The translations under genes and the position numbers were made by a program. From Acidaminobacterium chupaoyuni (GTDB lineage: Bacteria > Bacillota > Clostridia > Oscillospirales > Butyricicoccaceae), in assembly GCA_047936785.1 (NCBI GenBank), contig CP176394.1: a stretch of 64,000 nt of DNA; one strand, given 5' to 3'. This document shows positions 43,524 to 51,878 of the stretch, one piece after another. The notes beneath the pieces are model-generated. The model worked only from the letters and a program-made list of their open reading frames with translations, was not told where the DNA came from and ran no database searches. Each line of letters starts with the position of its first letter. The stretch's first letter is position 1.

Positions 43524-43975
43524 ACTTTTTCCTCCTCATGTGCTTTATTTTCACAGACGATCAGCTTAACGCCCGATATCTGTAAAATTTTCACGGTTTT
43601 TCCCGTTTCAATGGGTTCTTCTGTTTGGGAACGCGCCGTCCAGATCTGGCCGGCCACGCTCACCTGCCCCTGCGCATGCAGGTTGTCGATTCGCTGGGTC
43701 ACGATGCCTTCTTGCCCCACAACGCGGTCTGCATTGGTTTTCACACGCCCCAGTTTCATTTTGGCCACCAGCGGGCGCGTTAACAAAAGCAGCAATGCTG
43801 TGCCCAAAATGAACAAAAACAGCTGCCAGCCCCAGCTGAGATCGCATAAAGCGCCGATCATCGCCAGCAAACTGCCGAAGGCGAACCAGATAGAGGTCAG
43901 CCCCAGTGTCGCCGCTTCCAGCACGACAAACACCACCAAGGCGATCAGCCAAATCACAGGCATTGGAATCATCAT
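43520..43975 (-). CDS. NfeD-family membrane protein (short form)
   Basis: 151 residues. Two or three membrane helices occupy the first ~80 residues, and a C-terminal OB-fold follows (VVGQEGIVTQRIDNLHAQGQVSVAGQIWTARS), the NfeD C-domain. There is no N-terminal ClpP-like protease, so this is the short NfeD1b type that acts with a stomatin. It is the first gene of the pair and overlaps it by four bases. GGTGAG precedes the start. Confidence 0.9.
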   Translation of the reverse strand: MMIPMPVIWLIALVVFVVLEAATLGLTSIWFAFGSLLAMIGALCDLSWGWQLFLFILGTALLLLLTRPLVAKMKLGRVKTNADRVVGQEGIVTQRIDNLHAQGQVSVAGQIWTARSQTEEPIETGKTVKILQISGVKLIVCENKAHEEEKV

Positions 43976-44278
43976 CGATTCTCACCCCATTTCTCCGTTG
44001 TGCGGCCTTTTCGCGGCCGCCAAAAACAAAAATCCGTCTTGCGGAACCTTTGTTGCCTAAAAACTTTTCGCTCGGGAAATTTCCAAATCCACCCCGCACG
44101 CAGGGGTATTTCTTCTCTCAAACTGCCAAACAAAGCGGCTGTTTCGCAGCAGCGCCGTTCACTTCTTCTGCCAAACCGCCTTGCAGGGGAAACGCTTGCC
44201 GCGCTTTATAAAGATATGCCCCCAACATGGCGCCATATTCCATCCGCCCGGCCCCGCGAAGATCGAGCCGCAGTATTT
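43976..44278. other. Intergenic stretch without a visible gene
   Basis: About 300 bases upstream of the NfeD gene. A rightward open frame crosses it but lacks a ribosome site and has no recognisable composition. I see no RNA gene or strong promoter. It borders a degenerate copy of the 89-bp repeat. Confidence 0.5.
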
Positions 44279-44374
44279 GAATTATTCTATGATGCCATGA
44301 ACGCAAAGCGCGATTGGCATAAATTGGCCGTCGCCGCAAGATGGATAAACTAACTGCTTGCGGTTATTTTACCA
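44279..44374 (+). repeat. Degenerate solo copy of the 89-bp repeat family
   Basis: At 44321-44340, AAATTGGCCGTCGCCGCAAG differs at only three of 20 positions from array 2 (AAAGTGGCCATCGCCGCAGG). Further on, AACTGCTTGCGGTTATT (44351-44367 area) matches AACCGCTTTGCGGTTATT, and GCGGTTATTTTACCATG resembles array 1. The stem-C right arm and part of the following spacer are deleted. A TATTCTAT at the left edge also matches the start of stem B in array 2. It is a single decayed unit in the same plus orientation as both arrays. Confidence 0.62.
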
Positions 44375-44430
44375 TGTTCTCGGGCCGCTGTCCAGTAAAT
44401 GCCATTTTGCCATGGCGGCCCGTTATAAAA

Positions 44431-44463
44431 CAGCGGCGGAAAAGAAAAACTTTTCCGCCGCTG
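44431..44463 (-). terminator. Terminator of the ftsEX-M23-ctpA operon
   Basis: A 14-bp perfect stem, CAGCGGCGGAAAAG with CTTTTCCGCCGCTG, followed by TTTT on the minus strand, 6 bases after the ctpA stop. Confidence 0.9.
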
Positions 44464-44468
44464 AAAGA

Positions 44469-45668
44469 TTACCCGATTTGCTTTGTCAAAATTTTTGTTG
44501 CCGCCTGCAGCTGTTCATCTTCCGCGGGCGTAAGCTGATAGAAACTCTTTAAATGTTCTTCCGAAAGAGAAACTTCCTCATCGGGGGTAACGCCCTTTCC
44601 CGCCAGGCTGACGCCCTTGGGGGTATAATAGCGGCTGGTGGAAATATTCACCGCCGAACCATCGGGCAGGGGGATCAGGTTCTGTGCATAGCCCTTGCCG
44701 CCGGTCTTTTCGCCCACCACTGTGGCCACACCATATTCCTGCAGCGAAGCCGCGAAAAATTCCGCCGCGCTGATGGAATATTCATTGGTCAAAACCGCCA
44801 TAGGCATCATCAGGCATTCCGCTTCCGATTTATAATCGGTGGTCTGCCCCGCTTTATCGGTGATGCTGATGATCGTGCCCTCGGGAAGGATCTCATCCAA
44901 AATCGGCACAAGCGTATCCACAAACCCGCCCGGGTTGAAACGCACATCAAAAACCAGGCCCTTTGCGCCCTGCGCCAGCAATTCTTTCAGCTTTTGCGCA
45001 AATTCCTTATCCACATTTTTCGAAAACGATTCGATGCGGATCAGCCCGATTTTGTTTTCCAGCATCTGCGCTTTTACGCCCGGGGTAGAGATCTCGGCGC
45101 GTTTCAGCTCATATGCATGGCTGACCCCTTCATGGCTGACCGTCAGCTTCACAGAGGTTCCTTCTTTGCCGCGCACGGCATCCGACACATCGTCATAAGA
45201 CATGGAAGCCACGCTTTTCCCATCCACCGCCAGCAACACATCAAAGGGTTTGATGCCCGCTTTTGCGGCGGGGGAATTTTCCGCTACCGCGGTAATGGTG
45301 AAATTCTTGCTTTCTTCGTGGATCGAAACCGTGATGCCCACACCCGCATATTGGTTTTCGCGCTTTTCCAAAACGGTTTTATATTCATCGGCCGAAAGAT
45401 AAGTGGACCACTTATCCCCCATACCGTCGATATAGCCGTGCATCGCGCCATCCATCATGGCCTGTTCGTCGGCTTCGCCCACATAATATTTATCTACGAT
45501 ATCCGAAACTTCCTTAAACTTTTTATATTCGCCTTCCAGCTCTTCAAAATTGCCAAGCCGCTTGTTGTAATATTCCGAAGCCACAAAAAAGGTAATATTG
45601 AAAGTTGCCACAACCGCCAGCATCATCAGCATCAGCATGGATCCGGTGGTTATTTTTCTTTTATTCAT
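44469..45668 (-). CDS. S41-family C-terminal processing peptidase (CtpA/CtpB type)
   Basis: 399 residues: signal anchor (~8-31), N-terminal helical cap, PDZ domain (~105-190: YAGVGITVSI, ENSPAAKAGIKPFDVLLAVDG) and S41 protease domain. The catalytic Ser lies in NEYSISAAEFF (298-300) and the partner Lys in GEKTGGKG (Lys321). It cleaves proteins outside the membrane from a C-terminal tail. ATG at 45668 is chosen because GGAG lies 10 bases upstream; an ATG nine bases earlier abuts that site. It follows the M23 gene by 15 bases, in the common ftsE-ftsX-M23-ctp order. Confidence 0.93.
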   Translation of the reverse strand: MNKRKITTGSMLMLMMLAVVATFNITFFVASEYYNKRLGNFEELEGEYKKFKEVSDIVDKYYVGEADEQAMMDGAMHGYIDGMGDKWSTYLSADEYKTVLEKRENQYAGVGITVSIHEESKNFTITAVAENSPAAKAGIKPFDVLLAVDGKSVASMSYDDVSDAVRGKEGTSVKLTVSHEGVSHAYELKRAEISTPGVKAQMLENKIGLIRIESFSKNVDKEFAQKLKELLAQGAKGLVFDVRFNPGGFVDTLVPILDEILPEGTIISITDKAGQTTDYKSEAECLMMPMAVLTNEYSISAAEFFAASLQEYGVATVVGEKTGGKGYAQNLIPLPDGSAVNISTSRYYTPKGVSLAGKGVTPDEEVSLSEEHLKSFYQLTPAEDEQLQAATKILTKQIG

Positions 45669-45683
45669 CCGGTGCATGCTCCT

Positions 45684-46907
45684 TTATTTTCTCGAAAACT
45701 GGGTCATGGGGTCGATATAGCTGCCGTTTTTGCGAATTTCAAAATGCAGATGGTTGCCTGTGGAATAGCCGGTGCTGCCCACTTCGCCGATTTTCTGGCC
45801 GGCTGAAACGGTTGCGCCCTTGCTGGTTCCAATGCGGCTCATGTGCGCATATAAAGTGCTGATGCCACCGCCGTGGCTGATGACCACATAATTGCCATAA
45901 GCCGTGCTGTAACCCGCGATCAACACCGTGCCGCTGTTTGCCGCAACGATGGTGGTTCCGCGGGGTGCGGAAAGATCCACGCCGGTATGCAGCTTATAAA
46001 CGCCGGTAATGGGGTGTTTGCGCATGCCGAAGGGGCAGGAAATGGTGGAATAACCCGGCAGAGGCCAGGTGAAGGTGCCGCCCACATAAGCGCCGCCGTT
46101 GGCGCCCTGTTGCTTTTTGGCCTCTTCTTCCATCTCTTTTACCATTTTATCGATCTGGCTGTTGATCTTTTCTTCTTCTTTTTCGATCTCGCTGTAAGAA
46201 GCTTTCACCGAAGCCTCGGCGCTTTCCAGCGCGCTCATAGCTTTGGATCGATCGGCCAGCTGCTGATCCAGCTCTGATTTTGTCACCTGCAATTCCTGGC
46301 GGGCGGCTTCCTGCTCTTTTTTGTCGCCTTCCAGTTCGGCTTTTTTCTGTTCGATCTCTTCTTTCAGCGCTTTCAGCTGGTCGAACAGATCTTTGTCATA
46401 GCGGGCGATCTGCGAAACGATCTCATAGCGCGACAAAAAATCAGAAAAATTATCGGAAGAAAGCAGCACTTCCAAATAACTCGTGTCGCCCTGTTCATAC
46501 ATTACGCGAACGCGGGTCTTGAATTTATCATATTGTTCCTGTTCTTTTTTCTGGGCCGCCGCCACTTCTTCTTCTTTCTGGGCGATCATGCCTGTCAGCT
46601 CATCGATCAGGCCCGAACGCAGATCGATCTGCGATTGGGTGTTATTGATCTGGGCATCCAGCGCTTCGATCTGCTTCTTGATGGAAGCCTTGTCGTTCTG
46701 AATTCCCGAAAGTTCTTTTTTGATCTTATCTTTTTCTGCCGCAGCGTCTTTCAATTTATTTTTCAAGGTGTTGACCTGCGCCTGAGATGCCGCAGCCGCC
46801 GGCGACACGAAAAACAGATCGGCCACCAGGCCAAATAACATCAGAAACACCAGTAAACCGGCGATAAAGCCCGCAACAATGCGCACTACTTTTTTTCGAT
46901 TTCTCAT
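45684..46907 (-). CDS. M23 metallopeptidase with coiled coil (EnvC-like murein hydrolase factor)
   Basis: 407 residues. A signal anchor (~8-40) is followed by a long coiled coil (~41-270, Lys/Glu/Gln-rich heptads) with an interrupting loop (VRVMYEQGDTSYLEVLLSSDNFSDFLSRYE). The LytM domain has the zinc motifs HTGVDL and HLHFEI. The coiled coil resembles EnvC and PcsB/CwlO, which dock onto FtsX and are activated by FtsE ATP hydrolysis. Unlike EnvC, the metal ligands appear intact, so it may itself cleave peptidoglycan, as CwlO-type partners do with another domain. It lies directly after ftsX. Confidence 0.92.
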   Translation of the reverse strand: MRNRKKVVRIVAGFIAGLLVFLMLFGLVADLFFVSPAAAASQAQVNTLKNKLKDAAAEKDKIKKELSGIQNDKASIKKQIEALDAQINNTQSQIDLRSGLIDELTGMIAQKEEEVAAAQKKEQEQYDKFKTRVRVMYEQGDTSYLEVLLSSDNFSDFLSRYEIVSQIARYDKDLFDQLKALKEEIEQKKAELEGDKKEQEAARQELQVTKSELDQQLADRSKAMSALESAEASVKASYSEIEKEEEKINSQIDKMVKEMEEEAKKQQGANGGAYVGGTFTWPLPGYSTISCPFGMRKHPITGVYKLHTGVDLSAPRGTTIVAANSGTVLIAGYSTAYGNYVVISHGGGISTLYAHMSRIGTSKGATVSAGQKIGEVGSTGYSTGNHLHFEIRKNGSYIDPMTQFSRK

Positions 46908-46939
46908 TGTTTTCCCTCATTTTCGGTCTTATATGGTTC

Positions 46940-47827
46940 TTACACTTTCAGGAATTTGCGAATGGTCATCACACTGCCGCCCACGCCCACGATCATGCCG
47001 GCAACCAGCATCACCAGCAAAAGCGGGGTCGAAAAGGTTCCGAATTCCACCAAAGACATAATGCCCGAAGCTTCCACCAGATCTTTGGCGATGTAATTAT
47101 ACACGCCCCATTCCATAAAAAATGCCAAAAGCGCTGCAACTTCGCCCAGGCATAAGCCTTCTACCACAAAGGGCGTTCGGATGAAATGGTTTGTGGCGCC
47201 CACCATGCGCATGATGGCGATTTCTTCGCGGCGGGCAAACATGGCCAGTTTCACGGTGTTTGAAATAATAAAGATCGAAACCGCGCCCAACATGGCCACC
47301 AGTGTATAAGAAATGGCGTTGACCACCGAGCGGATGCGGATCAATTTATCGGAAAATTCTTTTTTGCTGCTGGTTTCGGCAATACCGGGAATCTGTGAAA
47401 GGGCATTGACCGTTTCCTGATGCAAAGAAATGTTTTTCATGGTAATGCGATAACTGTCGCGCAGGGGGTTATCGTTTTCGAGGCCTTCCAAAATAAAAGC
47501 ATCTTCGCCCATTTTGGCTTTATAATTTTCCAGCGCCTGCTCTTTGGTGATGAACTCGGCTTTTGAAACATTTTCAATGGCCGTGATCTGGGCGCCTATG
47601 GCCTGAGCCTGTTCGCGCGTATAAGTTTCATCCACAAAAACAACGATCTCGCTTTGGGTTTCCAGATCTGCGATCTTCAAATCGAGATTATAGGCGATCA
47701 AACTGAAGCTGGCCGTGATGAGCAGACAGGCCGCGATCACGGTGATGGCCGCCACCGTCATAAAGCGGTGGGAAAAGAAGTTATGGATGCCTTCTTTCAG
47801 GTAATATTTAATGTTCCACTGTTTCAT
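46940..47827 (-). CDS. ftsX: Cell division ABC permease FtsX
   Basis: 295 residues with four membrane helices and a large extracytoplasmic loop between helices 1 and 2 (~45-170). The start KYYLKEGIHNFFSHRFMTVAAITVI and the loop before helix 2 (NAISYTLVAMLGAVSIFIISNTVKLAMFARREEIAIMRMVGATNHFIRTPFVVEG) are family-typical. FtsX transmits ATP-driven changes of FtsE to peptidoglycan hydrolases outside; here the coiled-coil M23 protein follows at once. It overlaps ftsE by ATGA. Confidence 0.95.
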   Translation of the reverse strand: MKQWNIKYYLKEGIHNFFSHRFMTVAAITVIAACLLITASFSLIAYNLDLKIADLETQSEIVVFVDETYTREQAQAIGAQITAIENVSKAEFITKEQALENYKAKMGEDAFILEGLENDNPLRDSYRITMKNISLHQETVNALSQIPGIAETSSKKEFSDKLIRIRSVVNAISYTLVAMLGAVSIFIISNTVKLAMFARREEIAIMRMVGATNHFIRTPFVVEGLCLGEVAALLAFFMEWGVYNYIAKDLVEASGIMSLVEFGTFSTPLLLVMLVAGMIVGVGGSVMTIRKFLKV

Positions 47828-48504
47828 TTGATATAATACCCGCCTGTTCTGTCGCTGACGATAACGCCCTTATCGATGCTTACGACTCGTTTTTCAAATT
47901 GATTCACCAGTTCCTTTTCGTGGGTCACCACCACCACGGTGGTTCCCAAAGAATTGATTTTTTCGAATAGGGTCATCAGTTCCAGCGATCTGGCCGGGTC
48001 TAAGTTTCCTGTGGGTTCATCGGCGATCACCATGGTGGGGTTGTTGACCAGCGCGCGGGCGATGGCCACACGCTGCTGTTCACCGCCGGAAAGTTCTGTG
48101 GGAAAACGGCGGGCTTTATGCATCACGCCCACCAGATCCAGCACATAAGGAACTCTCTTTTTGATGATCCTTTGCGGGGCGCCCACGGCGCGCATCACAA
48201 ACGCCACATTTTCAAAAACCGTTTTATCTTCGATCAGCCGAAAATCCTGAAACACCACGCCGACTGTGCGGCGCATATAGGGCAGCTGCCTTGTTTTCAA
48301 AGTTCCCAAATCAAAATTATTCACCAATACCTTGCCGCTGGTGGGGCGGATCTCACCCACAAGAAGCTTGGTGATGGTGGATTTTCCCGAACCGGAAGGG
48401 CCCACAACGAACACAAATTCGCCATCGTCGATGGTCAGCGTAATGCCGTTGAGCGCCTTGGTGCCGTTATCATAGGTTTTATAAGTATCGATCAATTTCA
48501 GCAT
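47824..48504 (-). CDS. ftsE: Cell division ABC ATPase FtsE
   Basis: 226 residues: Walker A GPSGSGKST, signature LSGGEQQRVAIARALVNNP, Walker B MVIADEPTGNLDP, and FRLIEDKTVFENVAFVMRAVG as in FtsE. It powers the FtsEX complex at the division site. ATG at 48504 has GGAGG nine bases upstream; an ATG six bases earlier is too close to it. It is the first gene of ftsE-ftsX-M23-ctpA. No promoter was identified with confidence. Confidence 0.95.
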   Translation of the reverse strand: MLKLIDTYKTYDNGTKALNGITLTIDDGEFVFVVGPSGSGKSTITKLLVGEIRPTSGKVLVNNFDLGTLKTRQLPYMRRTVGVVFQDFRLIEDKTVFENVAFVMRAVGAPQRIIKKRVPYVLDLVGVMHKARRFPTELSGGEQQRVAIARALVNNPTMVIADEPTGNLDPARSLELMTLFEKINSLGTTVVVVTHEKELVNQFEKRVVSIDKGVIVSDRTGGYYIK

Positions 48505-48543
48505 GGTCATGCGCCTCCCCGCGCGAAACCTCTATAACTCAAT

Positions 48544-48574
48544 AAATCATTGCAGCAAAAAGCCGCAATGATTT
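48544..48574 (-). terminator. Terminator of the PucR-type regulator gene
   Basis: AAATCATTGC (48544-48553) pairs with GCAATGATTT (48565-48574). The T-rich tract is short on the minus strand, so the call is moderate. Confidence 0.65.
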
Positions 48575-48588
48575 TTGAATTATATTTT

Positions 48589-49674
48589 TTATACCATATC
48601 TTCTCTTGATTTCAAGTACTTTTTAACCATCAGGGCGAATTTCAGAACGATGGCGTTATCAAACTCGCGCAAATCAAGCCCGGTGAGCTTTTTGATTTTT
48701 TCAAGGCGATAAACCAGCGTGTTGCGGTGAACAAACAACTTTCTCGAAGTTTCCGAAACATTGAGGTTGTTTTCAAAGAATTTCTGGATGGTGAACAAGG
48801 TTTCGTCATCCAGCGATTCGATCGAACCTTTTTTGAACACCTCGGAAAGGAACATTTCGCAAAGCGTGGTCGGCAGCTGATAGATCAAGCGCCCCACGCC
48901 CAGGTTTTCGAAATTCATAATGGTCACATCTTCATCGAACACATGACCCACATCCACCGCGATCTGCGCTTCTTTAAAAGAACGCGCGATATCTTTCAGC
49001 TGGCCCGTCACCGAACCGATGCCGATCACATGAGAAATGGGGGTTTCTTCGGTCAGCGCTTTGTCGATCATCTCGGCATAGCGCATCACTTCTTTGGAAT
49101 CACCCGTTTTCAGTTCTTTGATCAGCACGACTTCATTTTCACTGATAGTAATCACAAAATCTTTTTGGCGATCCGGGAAAAGCTTGAGCAGAATATCCAT
49201 CACCGCGGCATCCTGGCGATCTGCCATGCGCACAGTATATGCAATGCGCTTGCAATCGCTGACAAAATGCATTTCACGCGACTTGATATAGATATCACCC
49301 GGAAGGATGTTATCCAAAATGATCTTTTTGATAAAAGTAGCTTTATCGTGTTTTTCATCATACTGGGTCTTGCTGTTTTTGATCGCCACGGCTGTGAGCG
49401 CGCAGACAATAGAGGCCTGTTCGCCCACACTGCCCGCAAACACCGCATTTTCAGCGCCGCCTTCATAGCCGCCGATCATGTGGAAGGTATATCCGCCGAA
49501 CTGGCCTTCTTCCAACCCTGTTTTGAAAAATTCAACGGCGGCCTCGATGTTCTCCCCGATGAATTTCAGTTCTGTGCATGCCGTAATGACGCCGGTGCTA
49601 TCCACCACGCCCAGAATAAAATCGACCTTGTTTTTTACTTCGAGCAAAATGCTCTGGAAAAGACGAGCTGCCAT
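48589..49674 (-). CDS. CdaR/PucR-family transcriptional regulator
   Basis: 361 residues. The N-terminal ~120 residues (ILLEVKNKVDFILGVVDSTGVITACTELKFIGE) fit the putative sugar-diacid recognition domain of CdaR. A middle GGDEF-like degenerate region follows. The last 60 residues are the PucR helix-turn-helix (IQKFFENNLNVSETSRKLFVHRNTLVYRLEKIKKLTGLDLREF). It should respond to a small acid, but the ligand and targets are unknown and no transport genes adjoin it. ATG at 49674 (AAGGGTGG upstream) is preferred over the 12-residue extension. Confidence 0.87.
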   Translation of the reverse strand: MAARLFQSILLEVKNKVDFILGVVDSTGVITACTELKFIGENIEAAVEFFKTGLEEGQFGGYTFHMIGGYEGGAENAVFAGSVGEQASIVCALTAVAIKNSKTQYDEKHDKATFIKKIILDNILPGDIYIKSREMHFVSDCKRIAYTVRMADRQDAAVMDILLKLFPDRQKDFVITISENEVVLIKELKTGDSKEVMRYAEMIDKALTEETPISHVIGIGSVTGQLKDIARSFKEAQIAVDVGHVFDEDVTIMNFENLGVGRLIYQLPTTLCEMFLSEVFKKGSIESLDDETLFTIQKFFENNLNVSETSRKLFVHRNTLVYRLEKIKKLTGLDLREFDNAIVLKFALMVKKYLKSREDMV

Positions 49675-49725
49675 CGTAACCACCCTTTGTTTATTTTCAA
49701 TAAATTGCATGAAAACACTATGTCT

Positions 49726-49754
49726 ATTTTAATGTATTTCACCATGAATTTCAA
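49726..49754 (-). promoter_or_regulatory. Promoter of the PucR-type regulator
   Basis: Minus strand TTGAAA (49749-49754), 17-bp spacer, TAAAAT (49726-49731). Confidence 0.65.
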
Positions 49755-49862
49755 CAATTATTTGCAAAATATTTTATAATGTTTTGAAATGCCGTGCAAA
49801 ATCAAGTTATTGGGCGGTTCTTTGCATTATTTTTACATTATCTTGCTTTTCATGGAAATTAA

Positions 49863-49899
49863 AAAGCGTGTTCGGCATAAATTTTACCGAACACGCTTT
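49863..49899 (-). terminator. Terminator of the DUF4830 gene
   Basis: AAAGCGTGTTCGG (49863-49875) pairs perfectly with CCGAACACGCTTT (49887-49899). A T-rich tract follows on the minus strand. Confidence 0.85.
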
Positions 49900-49952
49900 C
49901 TATTTTTCTGCGCCATGGCTGGCTTTTTTGATTTTTAACCGACCGTTAAAGG

Positions 49953-50495
49953 TTATTTTGCCGGCGCGGCAGGCTGTGTTTGCGGCTGGGCCTGGGGCTG
50001 CGCCTGCGGTTGTGCCGCAGGCTGGGCCTGCTGCAGCCCATGCATGAACCCATCGATGGCCGCGGAATAGACCGCGCCGCCGATGATCTTGTTTTTATAA
50101 ATCAGCAGATCGGCTCTGGCATCGGTCACCTGCGGATAATTCGTCACGGCATAAGTATACAGGCTGACCTGCTTGCCGCGGTATTTGCTCAGGTCGAAAC
50201 CGCAATCCATTTGAAGCTTGTTGTAATTTTCATAGACCTGATCGAATTTTTTGGGGATGACGACCTGCTGGGTGCCAAGGGGTTCCTGGTTCAGCTCATA
50301 ACCCAGGCTTTTCAGATAACCGATGCGGTCATCCTCGGTTTTGATGCCGCTCAAATTTTTAGCCGTGGGCTGCGATGACATAGCGCGGCTTTCTTTATCG
50401 GGCAGCAGCAGGATCAATGCCGCGATCACCACGGCGATGGTGATGGCAATGGCAATCAGTCTTTTTTTGTTCAGCTTCGCTGTAAACACTAACAT
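49953..50495 (-). CDS. DUF4830 membrane-anchored protein
   Basis: 180 residues: a signal anchor (~11-31, IAIAITIAVVIAALILLL), then the DUF4830 domain with RIGYLKSLGYELNQEPLGTQQVVIPKKFDQVYENYNKLQ and FDLSKYRGKQVSLYTYAVTNYP. A C-terminal tail of alternating Ala/Gln/Pro follows (QPQAQPQAQPQTQ). The family is common in Clostridia and has no known function. ATG at 50495 follows GGAGGTG. It is monocistronic, between two terminators. Confidence 0.82.
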   Translation of the reverse strand: MLVFTAKLNKKRLIAIAITIAVVIAALILLLPDKESRAMSSQPTAKNLSGIKTEDDRIGYLKSLGYELNQEPLGTQQVVIPKKFDQVYENYNKLQMDCGFDLSKYRGKQVSLYTYAVTNYPQVTDARADLLIYKNKIIGGAVYSAAIDGFMHGLQQAQPAAQPQAQPQAQPQTQPAAPAK

Positions 50496-50632
50496 GGCGC
50501 ACCTCCGTTTACTTTTTTCGTGCTACCATTTTATGTTTGTCCCGCTCAGGATATGCCACAAAATGCCCAATATTCTTTTCAACAATTCCTGTCAAACTAT
50601 TGCATCGGCTCGCTCCTTTGGTGATAAGAAAA

Positions 50633-50662
50633 CGGCATCCCCTGTTGAAACCGGAGATGCCG
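50633..50662 (-). terminator. Terminator of ricT
   Basis: CGGCATC-type stem (50633-50641 with 50653-50662) around an 11-nt loop; TTTT follows on the minus strand, 6 bases after the ricT stop. Confidence 0.7.
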
Positions 50663-50667
50663 CGCTG

Positions 50668-51774
50668 TTATTTTTCTTCTGCGTTCTGTTCTTTTTTCGG
50701 CTGGGGCTGCTGATTTTTAGGGCGTTCTGCGCGGCGCTCGTTTTCGCCGCCGCGCCTGTTCTCACCGCGGGGGCGGTCATTGCGCCGTGGGCGGTCGTTT
50801 CTGGCCGGTCGCTGCGGGCGGGGCGATTCTTTGCGCTCTGCCTGCGGTGCCGCCTGCGTTTCGGCAGGTTTTGTCTTCTTTTCTTCGGCGGGGCATTCCG
50901 CCAAAAGTTCTTCGGCCGCGCCTTCTTCTTCCGTCACCGCGTGGGGGCGCTTCCCGTGGCTTTTGCCCGCTTTCAGCACCTGGCATTCCCCTTTGCAGAA
51001 GCAGTGGGGCGGTTCGCTGGAATTTTCCAGCCGCACCTTGCACTGGCCTTTCACAAGGCTCACTTCGGTGACTGTGCCTCTGCCCATGGGTGTCTGCACG
51101 ATGCTTTCAACGGAAGGGGTTGTGCGCAGCATATCCTGATAAGCTTCATTTTCATATTTCAAACAGCACATCAGCCTGCCGCAGCTGCCCGAGATCTTTG
51201 CCGGGTTCAGCGAAAGCCCCTGGTCTTTGGCCATGTTGATGGAAACGGGCGCGAAATCATCCAAAAAAGTGGCGCAGCACAAGGGGCATCCGCAAACGCC
51301 CAGACCGCCCAGCATTTTGGCTTCATCCCTCACGCCGATCTGCCGCAGTTCGATTCTCGTGCGGAAGACCGAAGCCAGATCCTTCACCAGTTCTCTGAAA
51401 TCGATGCGGCCATCCGCCGTAAAATAAAATAAGATCTTGCCGCGGTCGAAGGTATATTCCACCGTTACCAGCTTCATTTCAAGGTTATGGGCGCGGATCT
51501 TTTCTTCACAAACGGAAAACGCTTCTTTTTCCATTTTTTCATTTTCCGCCACGATTTTGCGGTCTTGTTCATTGGCCAGCCGCTGCAGCTGCTTGAGGGG
51601 TTTGACGATCTTATCGTCTTCCACCATGCGGTTGCTCATCACCACTTCGCCATATTCGATGCCGCGGGCGGTTTCCACAATGGCGAACTGGCCCTTTTCC
51701 ACCTGTATGCCGCAGGGATCGAAATAATAGACTTTCCCTACTTTTTTAAATCGAACGCCGATCACTTCTGTCAT
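50668..51774 (-). CDS. ricT: PSP1-domain protein RicT (YaaT) with extended basic tail
   Basis: 368 residues. The first ~270 residues are the PSP1/YaaT core: EVIGVRFKKVGKVYYFDPCG at the start and the cysteine block CGCPLCC...CGRLMCC that binds an iron-sulfur cluster in the Bacillus RicAFT complex, which aids RNase Y processing. ATG at 51774 (GGAG upstream) matches the family start; ATG at 51792 is possible. The last ~90 residues are a low-complexity Arg/Pro/Asn/Glu-rich tail absent from Bacillus YaaT. It follows holB by 104 bases in the darA-holB-ricT cluster. Confidence 0.92.
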   Translation of the reverse strand: MTEVIGVRFKKVGKVYYFDPCGIQVEKGQFAIVETARGIEYGEVVMSNRMVEDDKIVKPLKQLQRLANEQDRKIVAENEKMEKEAFSVCEEKIRAHNLEMKLVTVEYTFDRGKILFYFTADGRIDFRELVKDLASVFRTRIELRQIGVRDEAKMLGGLGVCGCPLCCATFLDDFAPVSINMAKDQGLSLNPAKISGSCGRLMCCLKYENEAYQDMLRTTPSVESIVQTPMGRGTVTEVSLVKGQCKVRLENSSEPPHCFCKGECQVLKAGKSHGKRPHAVTEEEGAAEELLAECPAEEKKTKPAETQAAPQAERKESPRPQRPARNDRPRRNDRPRGENRRGGENERRAERPKNQQPQPKKEQNAEEK

Positions 51775-51878
51775 AATTTGCTCCAATTTCATAGATCCTC
51801 TCGCGGTTTCAAAGCGCAAGATTCAACTTATATTTTAAAATTTCATCTGAAAATTTTATTTTCCTGTTCACCGGTTTT

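Noticed and set aside
44000..44353. Rightward 117-codon open frame between NfeD and ctpA
   Set aside because: No ribosome site, atypical composition, and its end lies in the degenerate repeat copy; more likely non-coding.
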